From an uncultured Clostridia bacterium (GTDB lineage Bacteria; Bacillota; Clostridia; Christensenellales; UBA3700): DNA of 57,646 bases. Both the position numbers and the translations under genes were made by a program. A model generated the notes under the pieces. It was not told the DNA's origin. It saw nothing but the letters and a program-made list of their open reading frames with translations, and did no database searches. The first letter of the stretch is position 1. Each line of letters begins with the position of its first letter. Below are positions 15,977 through 24,802 of the stretch, in pieces. The stretch covers positions 1 to 57,646 of the forward strand of contig CALWHM010000009.1 in the NCBI GenBank assembly GCA_944380395.1, in the 5' to 3' direction.

Positions 15977-17290
15977 ATGAATACAGACCACGCTTGGAAA
16001 TTGTCATATTATAACTTAATCATAGACAACTTTAATGATGTTGTTTGTATTTGGAATACTAAGCACGGCTCTGTTGTTCAACTCGATAAAGACATCTATT
16101 CTTGTTTTGAAAAAAATTTTTTCGACTCAATTCCGTCGTCAGACCTCGCCTCTTATATTAAAGAAGGGCTTTTGGTACCGCAAGACTTAGATGAACAACA
16201 AGAAATACTTTTTACCGCTCGGCAAAGGCAATACTCCTTAGGTCAGTCATCGTTAGGTTTCGTTATTGCTCCAACAGTCGCATGCAATTTTAGATGCCCA
16301 TATTGTTTTGAACAAGGTATTGATCGTTGCGGTTATATGTCAAAAGAAACTCAGCGGCTATTTATTGATTTCCTTGAAAAACTTCTGCATAATAATGCTA
16401 ATATTAAGAATGTAAGGATAACTTGGTTTGGCGGAGAACCTTTACTTGCTTATGATAGCGTCATTGTTCCGTTGCAAAGCAAAATTATCGCTTTATGTCA
16501 TAAAATGAATGTGACGGTTGCTTTTAGCATTATTACCAACGGATACTTTTTAACCTCTGAAAAACTTGATTTTCTATTTAAAATCGGGCAAACAAAATTT
16601 GTTCAATTAACACTTGACGGTTCGGGCGAAGAATATGCAAAGCGTAAAAGCACTTCGATTGATGCTTTTTACAGGGTTGTTGATAATTTACTTAACTTGT
16701 CTGATTATTTGCACAAAAACACTATAGATGCAAAAATTAAGGTCAGGCTCAACGTCGACAATGATAATTATGAAGATGTTAAAAATCTTGCTTTGTCTTT
16801 AAAATCAGATTCGCGTTTTTGCGATAACATTGATTTCTCTCTGGAACGCTTACGCAAGTATGGTCATTGCCAAGAATTACAATCCTTTTGTACAACCGAG
16901 GAGTTTGAACATCTAAAATACGATTTCAATTCTTTTCTTGAAAAATCTTTCAAGTTCCCGGAACCTAAAACCGTTTTTTGCGGTCAGCATTGTATGAATG
17001 TATTTTGCGTCGGGATTAATGGTGAACTTTATAAATGCGAACACGATATCGGTATTCAAAAACACGCTGTCGGCAATATCCGGAACGGTTTGACATATAA
17101 TAAGTATTTCTTGGATTTTATGGATTTGCCATTACCGAAAAAGTGCTTGAGCTGCAAAATACTTCCGGTATGTATGGGCGGCTGTCCTCATCGCCGACTT
17201 ATGAATAACAACAATACAGAGTGCGATTTTACAATTAATAATCTTATTAAAGTTGTAAAACATTTTATTTCAGAAAAGGAGGTAAATTAA
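15977..17290 (+). CDS. Radical SAM/SPASM peptide maturase
   Basis: This 437-aa enzyme has the [4Fe-4S]-SAM motif CNFRCPYC (Cys 103, 107, 110), the SAM-binding WFGGEPLL, and a C-terminal SPASM region: CVGINGELYKCEHDIG, GNIRNG, then CLSCKILPVCMGGCPHRR and a final Cys. The N-terminal about 90 residues (VVQLDKDIYSCF, IKEGLLVPQDLD) look like the peptide-recognition front end of RiPP maturases. The gene is AT-rich compared with its neighbours. Its last codons, AAG GAG G, are the RBS of the 27-codon peptide gene that starts at the very next base. The enzyme most likely installs a thioether or C-C crosslink in that peptide. CcpM/CLI_3235-type maturases are a possible relative, from memory only. Confidence 0.88.
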   Translation: MNTDHAWKLSYYNLIIDNFNDVVCIWNTKHGSVVQLDKDIYSCFEKNFFDSIPSSDLASYIKEGLLVPQDLDEQQEILFTARQRQYSLGQSSLGFVIAPTVACNFRCPYCFEQGIDRCGYMSKETQRLFIDFLEKLLHNNANIKNVRITWFGGEPLLAYDSVIVPLQSKIIALCHKMNVTVAFSIITNGYFLTSEKLDFLFKIGQTKFVQLTLDGSGEEYAKRKSTSIDAFYRVVDNLLNLSDYLHKNTIDAKIKVRLNVDNDNYEDVKNLALSLKSDSRFCDNIDFSLERLRKYGHCQELQSFCTTEEFEHLKYDFNSFLEKSFKFPEPKTVFCGQHCMNVFCVGINGELYKCEHDIGIQKHAVGNIRNGLTYNKYFLDFMDLPLPKKCLSCKILPVCMGGCPHRRLMNNNNTECDFTINNLIKVVKHFISEKEVN

Positions 17291-17374
17291 ATGAAGGTTA
17301 TCAAGGAAACGTCCGTTAATTATGGAAGCACTATTAGCGACTGTTGTGATGACTGTGATTGGGGAGTAGATTAA
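17291..17374 (+). CDS. Candidate RiPP precursor peptide, 27 aa, Cys-rich core
   Basis: This very short gene starts with ATG immediately after the maturase TAA, with AAAAGGAGG seven bases upstream, an excellent RBS. The product begins MKVIKETSVNYG, which serves as a leader. It ends in an acidic core with Cys18, Cys19, Cys22 and Trp24 (motif CCDDCDW), then G-V-D and TAA. Spacing, RBS strength and the adjacent SPASM maturase all point to a ribosomally made, post-translationally modified peptide. No protease or exporter gene is adjacent. A large hairpin terminator follows 27 bp later, so the maturase and peptide form a complete transcription unit. It resembles, from memory only, Clo7bot-type Cys-rich peptides, but is shorter. 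Confidence 0.8.
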   Translation: MKVIKETSVNYGSTISDCCDDCDWGVD

Positions 17375-17400
17375 TACAACTCTTTTCGGTTACCAACCTA

Positions 17401-17480
17401 AAAAGAAGGCAGTACGATATTTATCTATGCTTTAATTGCTCTACTAGTAGATAAATATCAGCAACTACTGCCTTTCTTTT
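17401..17480. terminator. Bidirectional terminator between the two radical SAM genes
   Basis: A long two-part stem: AAAAGAAGGCAGTA (17401-17414) pairs with TACTGCCTTTCTTTT (17466-17480), and ATATTTATCTA (17417-17427) pairs with TAGATAAATAT (17448-17458). A- and T-runs at both ends serve both converging transcripts. Confidence 0.85.
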
Positions 17481-18499
17481 TATGATTGCATTAGCTGATT
17501 AAACGAGTAGTTTGTCCATTGGCAAGAACAACTATCGCAAATGTGATTATATGTACACTTTAAACATTTTTTACTTGGTAAAACATAGCATTCGTCGTAT
17601 ATTTGTTTAACATATTCGGATTCACAATAGGCTTGCAGCTCCTCTCCGGTTGTAAAGTCGTTATAAAGTTGCCCGTATCTTTTCGTGTACATCGCACTAC
17701 AAGGAATCAAATTCCCTTTGCTATCAAAAATATAATCCGATCGATCTTTTACCGGGCACCCTTTAGCCAGTTGACCTTTTTTTGCCAACATTTCAATAAA
17801 GTCTGCACCCCAAAAACATGCCGGAAATGTCGGAAAGACCCCTATTTGCTGACACGTTATATTGTCTAATTCTTCATATATTGCTTTAAATTTTTCCACT
17901 ATTTTCCGAGGTTGCGTTCTTTCAATATAATTTTTATAACCGGAAGACATATCGTAGTTATACTCAAACGTAAATCTAAATTTTTTAATGCCGATCTTGC
18001 ATAATCCCCCTATACATTCTAACAGCTTTGCAATATTCTCTTTTGTCACAACCATAAATGCCACAACCGAAATGCCTAATGACAGGCATTTTTCCATCCC
18101 GGCAATTACATTATTGTACATATCCACACCTGTAGTTTCTTTAAATATGTCCGCAGTACTGCCTTTAAGCGAAACAGATATATTGCTAACCCCATGCTTT
18201 CCTAATTCTTTCACGAACACCTTATCGCTTAGCTTAATACCATTAGTAAGGAAACCTGTCTTACATTGTTTATAATTAATATATGTAAGTAAATCTAATA
18301 AATTTGGATATAATGTCGGCTCCCCGCCAATTAATTTAATGTGTTTCACTCTTAATTCACTGAATATATCTACGATATGTTTTGCCACTGAAAGAGGCAT
18401 GGTATCTTTATCGTCATAACCGACATCTTTTGCGTAGCACCATTTGCAACGTAAATTACACACTCTGTTTAAAGTTATGCACCCGTTCACAAAACTCAT
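17480..18499 (-). CDS. Second radical SAM/SPASM protein of the RiPP-like locus
   Basis: This 339-aa enzyme begins with the cluster motif CNLRCKWC (Cys 14, 18, 21) and continues with IKLIGGEPTLYPNL and FLTNGI. The C-terminus is a SPASM-type region: IFDSKGNLIPCSAMYTKRYG, then CLKCTYNHICDSCSCQW. It converges on the maturase/peptide pair and shares the same AT-rich composition, so it was probably acquired with it. It could be a second tailoring enzyme for the same peptide, or act on an unlinked substrate. No peptide gene is seen in the 80 bp upstream of its start. The RBS is AGAGGCGG before ATG 18499. Confidence 0.85.
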   Translation of the reverse strand: MSFVNGCITLNRVCNLRCKWCYAKDVGYDDKDTMPLSVAKHIVDIFSELRVKHIKLIGGEPTLYPNLLDLLTYINYKQCKTGFLTNGIKLSDKVFVKELGKHGVSNISVSLKGSTADIFKETTGVDMYNNVIAGMEKCLSLGISVVAFMVVTKENIAKLLECIGGLCKIGIKKFRFTFEYNYDMSSGYKNYIERTQPRKIVEKFKAIYEELDNITCQQIGVFPTFPACFWGADFIEMLAKKGQLAKGCPVKDRSDYIFDSKGNLIPCSAMYTKRYGQLYNDFTTGEELQAYCESEYVKQIYDECYVLPSKKCLKCTYNHICDSCSCQWTNYSFNQLMQS

Positions 18500-18579
18500 A
18501 TACCGCCTCTTTCTTTTATTAAATATTTTGTTCCTTTATAAAGACTTTTCTCCTACAAGACCGCCTTGACCCTAATAGT

Positions 18580-19503
18580 TCACTTTTTCTTCTTTTCTTC
18601 CCTGCGTTTATCGTTGATCACGGTAAGGGCCTGTTCGTCGATGAGTGTTATGCCCTCTTTTTTGGCTATCTCCACCATTTGCGTGAGCGCGGCTTTTAAG
18701 AATACGCGCGGGATCTTGGTGAGTCTGCCGCACGCTTCGCGGGTGAATTTCACGTCGGGATCTATGCGTTCGGCGGCATAGATGACGGAGTTCACATCCC
18801 CTTCCTTTGCCTGTATCTTCTCCGCAATGGGACGGCGGAAACGCGAATACCAGAAGTTGGTGCTGTCGCGGTAGCCGTAGTCCACGGGGACGGGAGGGAA
18901 ACCGCCCGCGGATACGCCGTTGATAATCGTATCGTAATACTTGCCCTTCATCCAAATTTTATCGATTTTCAGAATAAAGTGCGCGCCCCACTTGCTTGTT
19001 ATGCCGTTGAAGCTGCGGTAAGGCGGCTCATACCCTTCCAAGTTGCCTGCCTTGTCCTCAAACGCGTTTTCCAGACTGTCGTCCCACGTGCATTCAAACA
19101 CTTGGAAGGCTTCCTGCACTATCTTAGGGCGGCTGCCGTCTATCTTACTGGGGCTTAACGTGAACAGGCAGTCCTTCATCTTTTCTTCCGTGGTGTCGCC
19201 GGGGAAGCCCAAGCGCACCGCCTCGCGAAAGTATTTTTTGTCATCGGGGATAAAATTCAATGAAACCTTTTTTGTGCGCAAAATATTCTGAGCCGTGTTT
19301 GAACTGTTGCGGCATTCAAGCAACATTGCGTAATAGTCCTTGCCCGCGATGTAATAGGGAAAACACAGCGAATACGAACCCATATTGGTCATACCGTTTT
19401 CCGAAACCGTGCCCGCAAGCACTGTGGGCATAGGGAAAAATGCGGACGTTTGATAAAAATTGTCCACTATGCGCAGATCTCTGAAACCTTCTTCCTTTTT
19501 CAT
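18580..19503 (-). CDS. Flavin reductase-like (FMN-binding split barrel) protein
   Basis: This 307-aa protein has an N-terminal half with the split-barrel flavin reductase pattern: FYQTSAFFPMPTVLAGTVS, NMGSYSLCFPYYIA, then LECRNSSNTAQNILRTKKVS and LNFI. The C-terminal 120 residues are less familiar and end in a lysine-rich tail. Such proteins bind FMN and reduce or sense flavins. The gene lies upstream of, and in the same direction as, the second radical SAM gene (80-bp gap), but its GC-richer codon use suggests a resident gene. I am moderately sure of the family and unsure of the substrate. Confidence 0.65.
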   Translation of the reverse strand: MKKEEGFRDLRIVDNFYQTSAFFPMPTVLAGTVSENGMTNMGSYSLCFPYYIAGKDYYAMLLECRNSSNTAQNILRTKKVSLNFIPDDKKYFREAVRLGFPGDTTEEKMKDCLFTLSPSKIDGSRPKIVQEAFQVFECTWDDSLENAFEDKAGNLEGYEPPYRSFNGITSKWGAHFILKIDKIWMKGKYYDTIINGVSAGGFPPVPVDYGYRDSTNFWYSRFRRPIAEKIQAKEGDVNSVIYAAERIDPDVKFTREACGRLTKIPRVFLKAALTQMVEIAKKEGITLIDEQALTVINDKRREEKKKK

Positions 19504-19872
19504 AATATACTCCTTATATCTTATACTTATATATTACTACCTTTATATGTTTATTTCAAGGGGTATTTTGCGATTTTCCCGCAAAACCGCTTTTCTCCCG
19601 CCCGCCCGCCGTTGTCTGTGACCGCGCGAAAAAGGTAAAAAGCGCGCCGATATTTGTCCGCCCCGTTCAGCCGCACGCTCTTATTTTCTTCTCGCTATTT
19701 TTGAGCGGCGAGGAATTTTCAATGATTTCATACAAAAAATATTTAGTATAAGTCTGTTTTATCTTGTTTGTGCGATTTATGAATATTTTTTGAATTTTTT
19801 AATGAAAAACGCTTGACAGGAACGCTGATTACAATTTATGATATTTATAACATCAAAATTCAAGGGGGCTTT
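19504..19872. other. Intergenic region with divergent promoters
   Basis: 369 bp without a gene. The left end is AT-rich and probably carries the flavin-reductase promoter. A hairpin TTTTGCG/CGCAAAA lies near 19565-19586. At 19813-19842 there is a strong plus-strand promoter, annotated separately. Confidence 0.5.
19813..19842 (+). promoter_or_regulatory. Promoter of the TPR-like/VirD4-like pair
   Basis: TTGACA (19813-19818), 18 bp, TATGAT (19837-19842) lies about 30 bp before the ATG at 19873. Confidence 0.7.
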
Positions 19873-20787
19873 ATGAACAAAAAGTTTAACTTATCGGATA
19901 TGTATGAGCCGGCGATGGCTTGTTTGGGTTCTGCCGTGCTGCTTTCCAACGACTACTCTACGGCTTATTACGAAAACGCGGACAAAATCATCGAATTTAT
20001 ATGTTCCGCTTACGGCAAAAAAGGACTTGCGGAAAATTTGAAGCAGACGCTTTTGCACTCTTTGAGTGAAATTATCACCGTTCTGGATTGCAGGCTTTTC
20101 CTCTCCCACGGAATGACGGTGGACGGTGCGGACGATTTTACGCAGCTTTTGGCGCAGAACAAGTGCCGCATGATATGTTCTTTCTGCGACATTGCAAACA
20201 GGCAGCCGGCGGATCCCGCGTATCATTGCCTGGACTACTCTTTCGTGCGCAAGTATAATCCCGTTCTCAGATATGCGGAGCTTTCCTACGCCTCCGCGGG
20301 CGGCATAGTTTCCGTGGTGAGATTGGTGGGCATAATGCAGGCGCTGGGCATTGGGTGCGAGAAGAACATACAAAACGCCGTGCGCCGCCTTAAACAGTGC
20401 GCGATGTGGGGCGACATATGCTCCATGCGCCTTTTAGGCTCCCTCTACGCCAACGAGGGGGACGCGCACAACGCGGAGATATTCGACCGACTTGCGCTTT
20501 TGTGCGTTGAATTTCTCAAAGAGGGCGTGACCGTGCTGCCCGACGAAAGCGCGGAAGGCAACTTGCAAGAGGCGGTAGAGCTTTATAACTGCATATCGTC
20601 CATATACTACGACCTTGTGGTCCGTTCGCAGATACAAAACATCGACCTCTCCTTTGTGGAGGCGCTGCTGCACACGGACAATTACAAAAAGCGTTTGGAG
20701 TATATCAACAATTATGAAAAGGGCTTGTGGAAAGAGGAGACGCATTCCAGCGTGAGCTCCATTCCCAGCATAGGATTCAGGGGGTAA
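19873..20787 (+). CDS. TPR/Sel1-like protein upstream of a VirD4-like ATPase
   Basis: This 304-aa protein has no confident family. The helical stretch IQNAVRRLKQCAMWGDICSM, then RLLGSLYANEGDAHNAEIF, resembles a degenerate Sel1/TPR repeat near residues 165-215. The ATG at 19873 is chosen over an ATG/GTG 20 codons earlier because AAGGGGG lies five bases before it and the promoter's -10 box is only 30 bp away. The VirD4-like gene starts three bases after its stop, so they are an operon, and the protein may be an adaptor or substrate-recognition partner of that ATPase (inference). Confidence 0.65.
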   Translation: MNKKFNLSDMYEPAMACLGSAVLLSNDYSTAYYENADKIIEFICSAYGKKGLAENLKQTLLHSLSEIITVLDCRLFLSHGMTVDGADDFTQLLAQNKCRMICSFCDIANRQPADPAYHCLDYSFVRKYNPVLRYAELSYASAGGIVSVVRLVGIMQALGIGCEKNIQNAVRRLKQCAMWGDICSMRLLGSLYANEGDAHNAEIFDRLALLCVEFLKEGVTVLPDESAEGNLQEAVELYNCISSIYYDLVVRSQIQNIDLSFVEALLHTDNYKKRLEYINNYEKGLWKEETHSSVSSIPSIGFRG

Positions 20788-20790
20788 AAT

Positions 20791-22647
20791 ATGAGCATAA
20801 CAGATAAATATTTGCAAAGTTACATCTCCGCGCATTTGGAGAATTCTTACGAGATAAACTATACGGAGATCCCGGAGAGTCTGGGTTTGGAGACGTATTT
20901 TTACGACGAGCTGCCGAACACGGAAGTGAAGGGCTATCCGCTGGCGAGCGATTTTGCGGCGCCGGACGGCTCCGTTTATTCGATGACGGAATACGAAAAG
21001 CTTTCCGCCGCCAAGAAAAAGGAGTGCCGCCTGCGCTACCACTTCCTGCCCATAGAGCACGAGATATATCTGGGCACTACGGGAAGCGGCAAGACCACCG
21101 GCTGCATAGAGCCGCAGCTGCGCGCCATCTCCTCGCAAAAAAACAAACCGAACATCTTTGTGACAGACCCTAAGGGTGAACTTTTCAACCACAATGCGGA
21201 ACATATGAAGAAAATGGGCTATCGCACTTTTGTGCTCAACTTCAAAAACACCACCCGCTCCAACAAGTGGAATCCGCTTTCCGACCTGCTGGAAGTGGTG
21301 CGGCAGATAAAGGGCGTGCGCGCTTCTTCTCCCGAACATTGCACGGGCAGGATACCCGACGGCGTTCCCAAAAACGCGCCCTCATCCGCCTTTGTTTCGG
21401 GCAGATATTATATGTTCGACGGCAAAGCGTTCCCCACCCTTGCCATGGCAAAGCAGATGAAGAAGGTGAAGGAAAACGACCTGAACGTGGAGCTTTCTTC
21501 CCTGATCAACAGTCTGGGCAACACCTTCATCAAGGTGGAGAGCACAAAAGACCCCACCTGGGAGAAGGCGGCGCAGGATCAGGTCAAAGGCTTTTTGCAG
21601 GCGATGTGCGACTATCTGCTCGACCCGTTCAGCGGCTTTACGGAGGATATGTTCACCATATACACGATGACGCAGCTTTTCAACGTGCTCAGGCGCGGAA
21701 TGATGCGCAGATCGGATTCGCGTTCGCGTCCCGACGTGTTCACGCACCCTTTGGTAAAGAATCTGCCCCGTCAGACGCAGAATATGTTCGCTTCCGTATT
21801 CGCAAGCTCTCCCATAACCATGCTCTCGCACCTGAGCGTGCTGGGCAACAGTTTGGGGCCGTGGTGCAAACCGCACATCTACGCGCTCACCACGGGCAAC
21901 GACATAGAGCTTTTCGATGAGAAGGACGATTCTCCCTTCGCCATCTTCGTCATTACGCGCGACTACGAGGCGAGCGACTACGACATAGCCGCGCTGTTCG
22001 TGGACTGGGTATACCGCAATATGGTGGAATATGCGGAGGCGTGCGCCGAACAAAACAAGTCTTGGCGCGACACGCACTTTTTGCTGGACGAATTCGGCAA
22101 TATCCCCAGCATAAACTCCTTTGAAAACAAAATAGCCACCTCCCGTTCGCGCAAGATATACTTCCATCTGGTGCTGCAATCTTACGCGCAGCTGCAAAAC
22201 GTGTACTCTTCCGACGCGAACAATCACTCAGTGGCGAACATAATAAAGGACAACTGCAACAGCATAAACTTTTTGGGTTCGCAGAACGTGGATACCAAAA
22301 AGTCTTTCTCCGACGACTGCGGCTCCAAGACCGTGCTTTCTCCCTTTGTCAAACTGAGCGACGGGGGCGCCCTGCCGCTGTCCACGGTGCCGCTTATGCC
22401 GCTGAGCAAACTGGACCTGCTCACCCCGGGCGACATTTACAGCAAGCGCTTGTTCTTCCCGCTGATAAAAGCGCGCTACGTGCGCAGCTATGTGGCGGCG
22501 GCGCACGGGGATTATCCCGGATTTCTCAACGCGCGCGGCTTGACGGAATTCACGCCCGTCACGCTTGAACCGTACATAAGCGAGAAGTTCCATTTCCCTC
22601 TGCTCAGCGCGGAGTCTGTGGACAAGTGGGAAAATTCCTTCTTTTAA
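20791..22647 (+). CDS. VirD4/TraG-type coupling ATPase, stand-alone and without membrane anchor
   Basis: This 618-aa protein carries the type IV coupling protein NTPase core: Walker A GTTGSGKTTG (residues 95-104), IFVTDPKGELF and KWNPLSDL, then Walker B FLLDEFGNIPSI and the sensor-like LVLQSYAQLQNVY. Coupling proteins normally recruit DNA or protein to a type IV channel. Here no N-terminal membrane helix is visible (the first 90 residues are polar), and no relaxase, VirB4 or other T4SS gene occurs in the window. Codon use matches that of the housekeeping neighbours, so it looks resident, not a recent conjugative import. The function of such solo copies is unclear. Confidence 0.85.
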   Translation: MSITDKYLQSYISAHLENSYEINYTEIPESLGLETYFYDELPNTEVKGYPLASDFAAPDGSVYSMTEYEKLSAAKKKECRLRYHFLPIEHEIYLGTTGSGKTTGCIEPQLRAISSQKNKPNIFVTDPKGELFNHNAEHMKKMGYRTFVLNFKNTTRSNKWNPLSDLLEVVRQIKGVRASSPEHCTGRIPDGVPKNAPSSAFVSGRYYMFDGKAFPTLAMAKQMKKVKENDLNVELSSLINSLGNTFIKVESTKDPTWEKAAQDQVKGFLQAMCDYLLDPFSGFTEDMFTIYTMTQLFNVLRRGMMRRSDSRSRPDVFTHPLVKNLPRQTQNMFASVFASSPITMLSHLSVLGNSLGPWCKPHIYALTTGNDIELFDEKDDSPFAIFVITRDYEASDYDIAALFVDWVYRNMVEYAEACAEQNKSWRDTHFLLDEFGNIPSINSFENKIATSRSRKIYFHLVLQSYAQLQNVYSSDANNHSVANIIKDNCNSINFLGSQNVDTKKSFSDDCGSKTVLSPFVKLSDGGALPLSTVPLMPLSKLDLLTPGDIYSKRLFFPLIKARYVRSYVAAAHGDYPGFLNARGLTEFTPVTLEPYISEKFHFPLLSAESVDKWENSFF

Positions 22648-22699
22648 GATATGACGGCGCCGCACGACGTGCGACGCTTTCTTATTTGTCCGAAACAAA

Positions 22700-22723
22700 A
22701 AACCGCGGCGCGCGCCGCGGTTT
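22700..22723. terminator. Bidirectional terminator
   Basis: AAACCGCGGCG-CG-CGCCGCGGTTT is a perfect, very GC-rich hairpin between the converging VirD4-like and YbjN-like genes. Confidence 0.75.
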
Positions 22724-22742
22724 AACGTTACATTTGCGAATG

Positions 22743-23210
22743 TCAGTCGTTGATCTGCTTCAAAAAGTCACTGAAGTCTATCATACCCTTGCACAGCATA
22801 AACAGTTTGTCGTTATACTTGTCCACGCAATGCAAAAGCAGCTGAATGAGATCCATAAACACCTTGCCCGTGTCCACCGTGCAGTCCCCGAAATAGTTGG
22901 ACACCCTGTATACCACGGTGCCGTCCAGCATATCGAAGTCAAGGCTGCCGAACGCAAGCTTTTTATTTATCTCATTGACCGCCATAATGCCGCTCACCCT
23001 GTCGTCATCCTCGAATTTTACGGGTATGACGGAGTAAAAAGACGCTATGTCTTCGGTAAATTTGATGGTGCAGTTCATTTGCAGATCGTCGCCGCTGGCG
23101 CTGAAATGCACCACGTCCGAATCTCCGTTTTTGTCCGTGCCGTATTTCCAATCCACGCTGTCAAGATAGCTGCAGCATTTTTGAAAAAGAGAGTTTTGTG
23201 TTTCTGCCAT
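22743..23210 (-). CDS. YbjN-like/T3S-chaperone-fold small protein
   Basis: This 155-aa acidic protein has alternating strands and helices: WKYGTDKNGDSDVVHFSAS, LQMNCTIKF, ASFYSVIPVKF and VNEINKKLAFGSLDF, then VVYRVSNYFGD. This is the pattern of YbjN-type domains, which share a fold with type III secretion chaperones. A molecular role is not known. It converges on the VirD4-like gene and is divergent from dnaA. The assignment rests on pattern only. Confidence 0.5.
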   Translation of the reverse strand: MAETQNSLFQKCCSYLDSVDWKYGTDKNGDSDVVHFSASGDDLQMNCTIKFTEDIASFYSVIPVKFEDDDRVSGIMAVNEINKKLAFGSLDFDMLDGTVVYRVSNYFGDCTVDTGKVFMDLIQLLLHCVDKYNDKLFMLCKGMIDFSDFLKQIND

Positions 23211-23337
23211 AATGGTTCCTCCTTACGCGGTCTTTCCGACCGTTACATATATCATAACTTAAATCTCAAAAAATTGCAATACTTTCCGAAAATTTTACAT
23301 AAGAACTTGATTCTTTGCGGCGGATTTTATTTTTTAC

Positions 23338-23366
23338 TTGTAATTTTTCCCGATATATTTTATAAT
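23338..23366 (+). promoter_or_regulatory. dnaA: dnaA promoter, predicting a leaderless mRNA
   Basis: TTGTAA (23338-23343), 17 bp, TATAAT (23361-23366). The ATG that gives the standard MEN... start is at 23375, only eight bases after the -10 box, so transcription should start at or within a base or two of the start codon. No Shine-Dalgarno precedes it. Confidence 0.65.
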
Positions 23367-23374
23367 AAATGCGT

Positions 23375-24739
23375 ATGGAAAATAAGGATGTGAATTTGTT
23401 ATGGGAAGCCGTTGTCGTGGATTTGATGCCGCAGATATCCACGGTGTCCTTTCAAGTGTGGTTTTCCAACGTAAAACCGCTTAATTTTTACAACAACAAG
23501 CTTGTTTTGAGCGTAAAACTGCATTCCAACAAAAAGCAGTTGGATAACACCTACCGCGAACTGATAGTAAAATGCATTCGCAAAAACAGCGATTACATAG
23601 ACGACTTCATCGTGGTTTTGGAGGACGAAGGGCAGCCGCTGCCCGAAGAAAGCTCCGCCGCCGTGGTCGGGGAGCCCAAGGCGAAGGCGGACAATCCGGA
23701 AAGTTCGCACTTCAAAGCCGCCTTCACTTTCGACAACTTTGTGGTGGGCGACAGCAATCAGCTTGTCTTCGCCGCCGCAAAGACCGTGGCGGAAAATCCC
23801 GGGAAAAGCTACAACCCGCTGTTTATCTACGGCGGCGTGGGCTTGGGAAAAACGCATATAATGCACGCCATCGGCAATCATATAGCCGCCACAAAGCCCG
23901 AACTCAGGGTGCGTTACGCCGCGGCGGAAACTTTCACCAACGACTTTATTGAGAGCATTCGCACAAATAAAGATTCGGGGCTGAACAAACTGTTCCGTGA
24001 CAGCTACCGCAACGTGGACGTGCTTATGCTGGACGATATTCAGTCCATCGCAGGCAAACCCAGCACGCAGGAGGCGCTTTTCCACACCTTCAATTACCTT
24101 GTGGAAAACGAAAAACAGATAGTGTTTTCCAGCGACCGCCACCCCTCCCTGCTGAACAACATAGAAGACAGGCTCATCTCCCGCTTTGCCTCCGGGATCA
24201 CCGTGGACATATCTCCGCCCGGACTTGAAACTCGGATAGCCATAGTTCAGCGCAAGGCGTACGGCAAGCGCTTCCATATCTCGCAGGAGTGCGTGTACTA
24301 CATAGCGGAAAAGATACACACCAACATCCGCGAGCTGGAAGGCGCGCTGAACAAGGTGGTGTTTTATTGCGAAATGAACAAAGTTGCGGCAGACAGCGTG
24401 GACATAATACGCGACGCTCTGCGCGACGAGATAGAAGACGGCGGAAGGGCGCTGGACCACGAGGACATCATCGCCGCGTGCGCCGCCTACTTCGGGGTAA
24501 AGTCGGACGATATAACCGGCTCCCGCCGCAGCAAACAGATAGCTTACGCGCGGCAGCTTGCGATATATCTCATATACGATATTCTCGGCTTGCCGCTTGC
24601 GGAGATAGGCACTTATTTGGGCGGCAGAGACCACACCACGATAGGCTATGCGCGCGACAAGATAGACAAGATGCGCCGCGACGATCCCATTGTGGAAAGA
24701 CAGATACAGGACATTCGCGCCAAGCTGGGCAAGGCTTAG
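23375..24739 (+). CDS. dnaA: Chromosomal replication initiator DnaA
   Basis: DnaA binds oriC DnaA boxes and, as ATP-DnaA, melts the origin. Domain I is at residues 1-85 (LLWEAVVVDLMPQISTVSF). The AAA+ domain has FDNFVVGDSNQLVFAAA, Walker A GGVGLGKTH, Walker B VLMLDDIQ and sensor FSSDRHP. The C-terminal domain IV carries RDHTTIGYARDKI for box recognition. The start at 23375 gives MENKDVN, matching relatives, while an ATG two codons earlier is an alternative and a TTG at 23396 has AAGGA in front. dnaN is not adjacent; parB follows after 63 bp, with a GCCGTC/GACGGC hairpin between them. Confidence 0.98.
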   Translation: MENKDVNLLWEAVVVDLMPQISTVSFQVWFSNVKPLNFYNNKLVLSVKLHSNKKQLDNTYRELIVKCIRKNSDYIDDFIVVLEDEGQPLPEESSAAVVGEPKAKADNPESSHFKAAFTFDNFVVGDSNQLVFAAAKTVAENPGKSYNPLFIYGGVGLGKTHIMHAIGNHIAATKPELRVRYAAAETFTNDFIESIRTNKDSGLNKLFRDSYRNVDVLMLDDIQSIAGKPSTQEALFHTFNYLVENEKQIVFSSDRHPSLLNNIEDRLISRFASGITVDISPPGLETRIAIVQRKAYGKRFHISQECVYYIAEKIHTNIRELEGALNKVVFYCEMNKVAADSVDIIRDALRDEIEDGGRALDHEDIIAACAAYFGVKSDDITGSRRSKQIAYARQLAIYLIYDILGLPLAEIGTYLGGRDHTTIGYARDKIDKMRRDDPIVERQIQDIRAKLGKA

Positions 24740-24802
24740 CGCAGTAAGCCGTCTTTCGCGGCAGCAAGGACGGCTGTCAATAAACAAAGAAGGAGAAGTA
24801 CC

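Noticed and set aside
15456-16014. Plus-strand open frames of 62-141 codons over 15456-16014
   Set aside because: They lie antisense to the tmRNA gene, have no RBS and no family resemblance; the open frames arise from the structured RNA sequence.
19873-22647. Conjugative or integrative element
   Set aside because: No relaxase, VirB4, integrase or att repeats occur near the VirD4-like gene, and its composition matches the resident genes.
23399-24787. 462-codon minus-strand frame opposite dnaA
   Set aside because: It is the antisense shadow of dnaA, produced by GC-biased third positions; no start signal or conserved domain. The same applies to long frames opposite the metallophosphoesterase (28157-29905), HtrA-like gene (51904-53409), mnmG (53630-55021), VirD4-like gene (21382-22227) and yidC (33834-34976).
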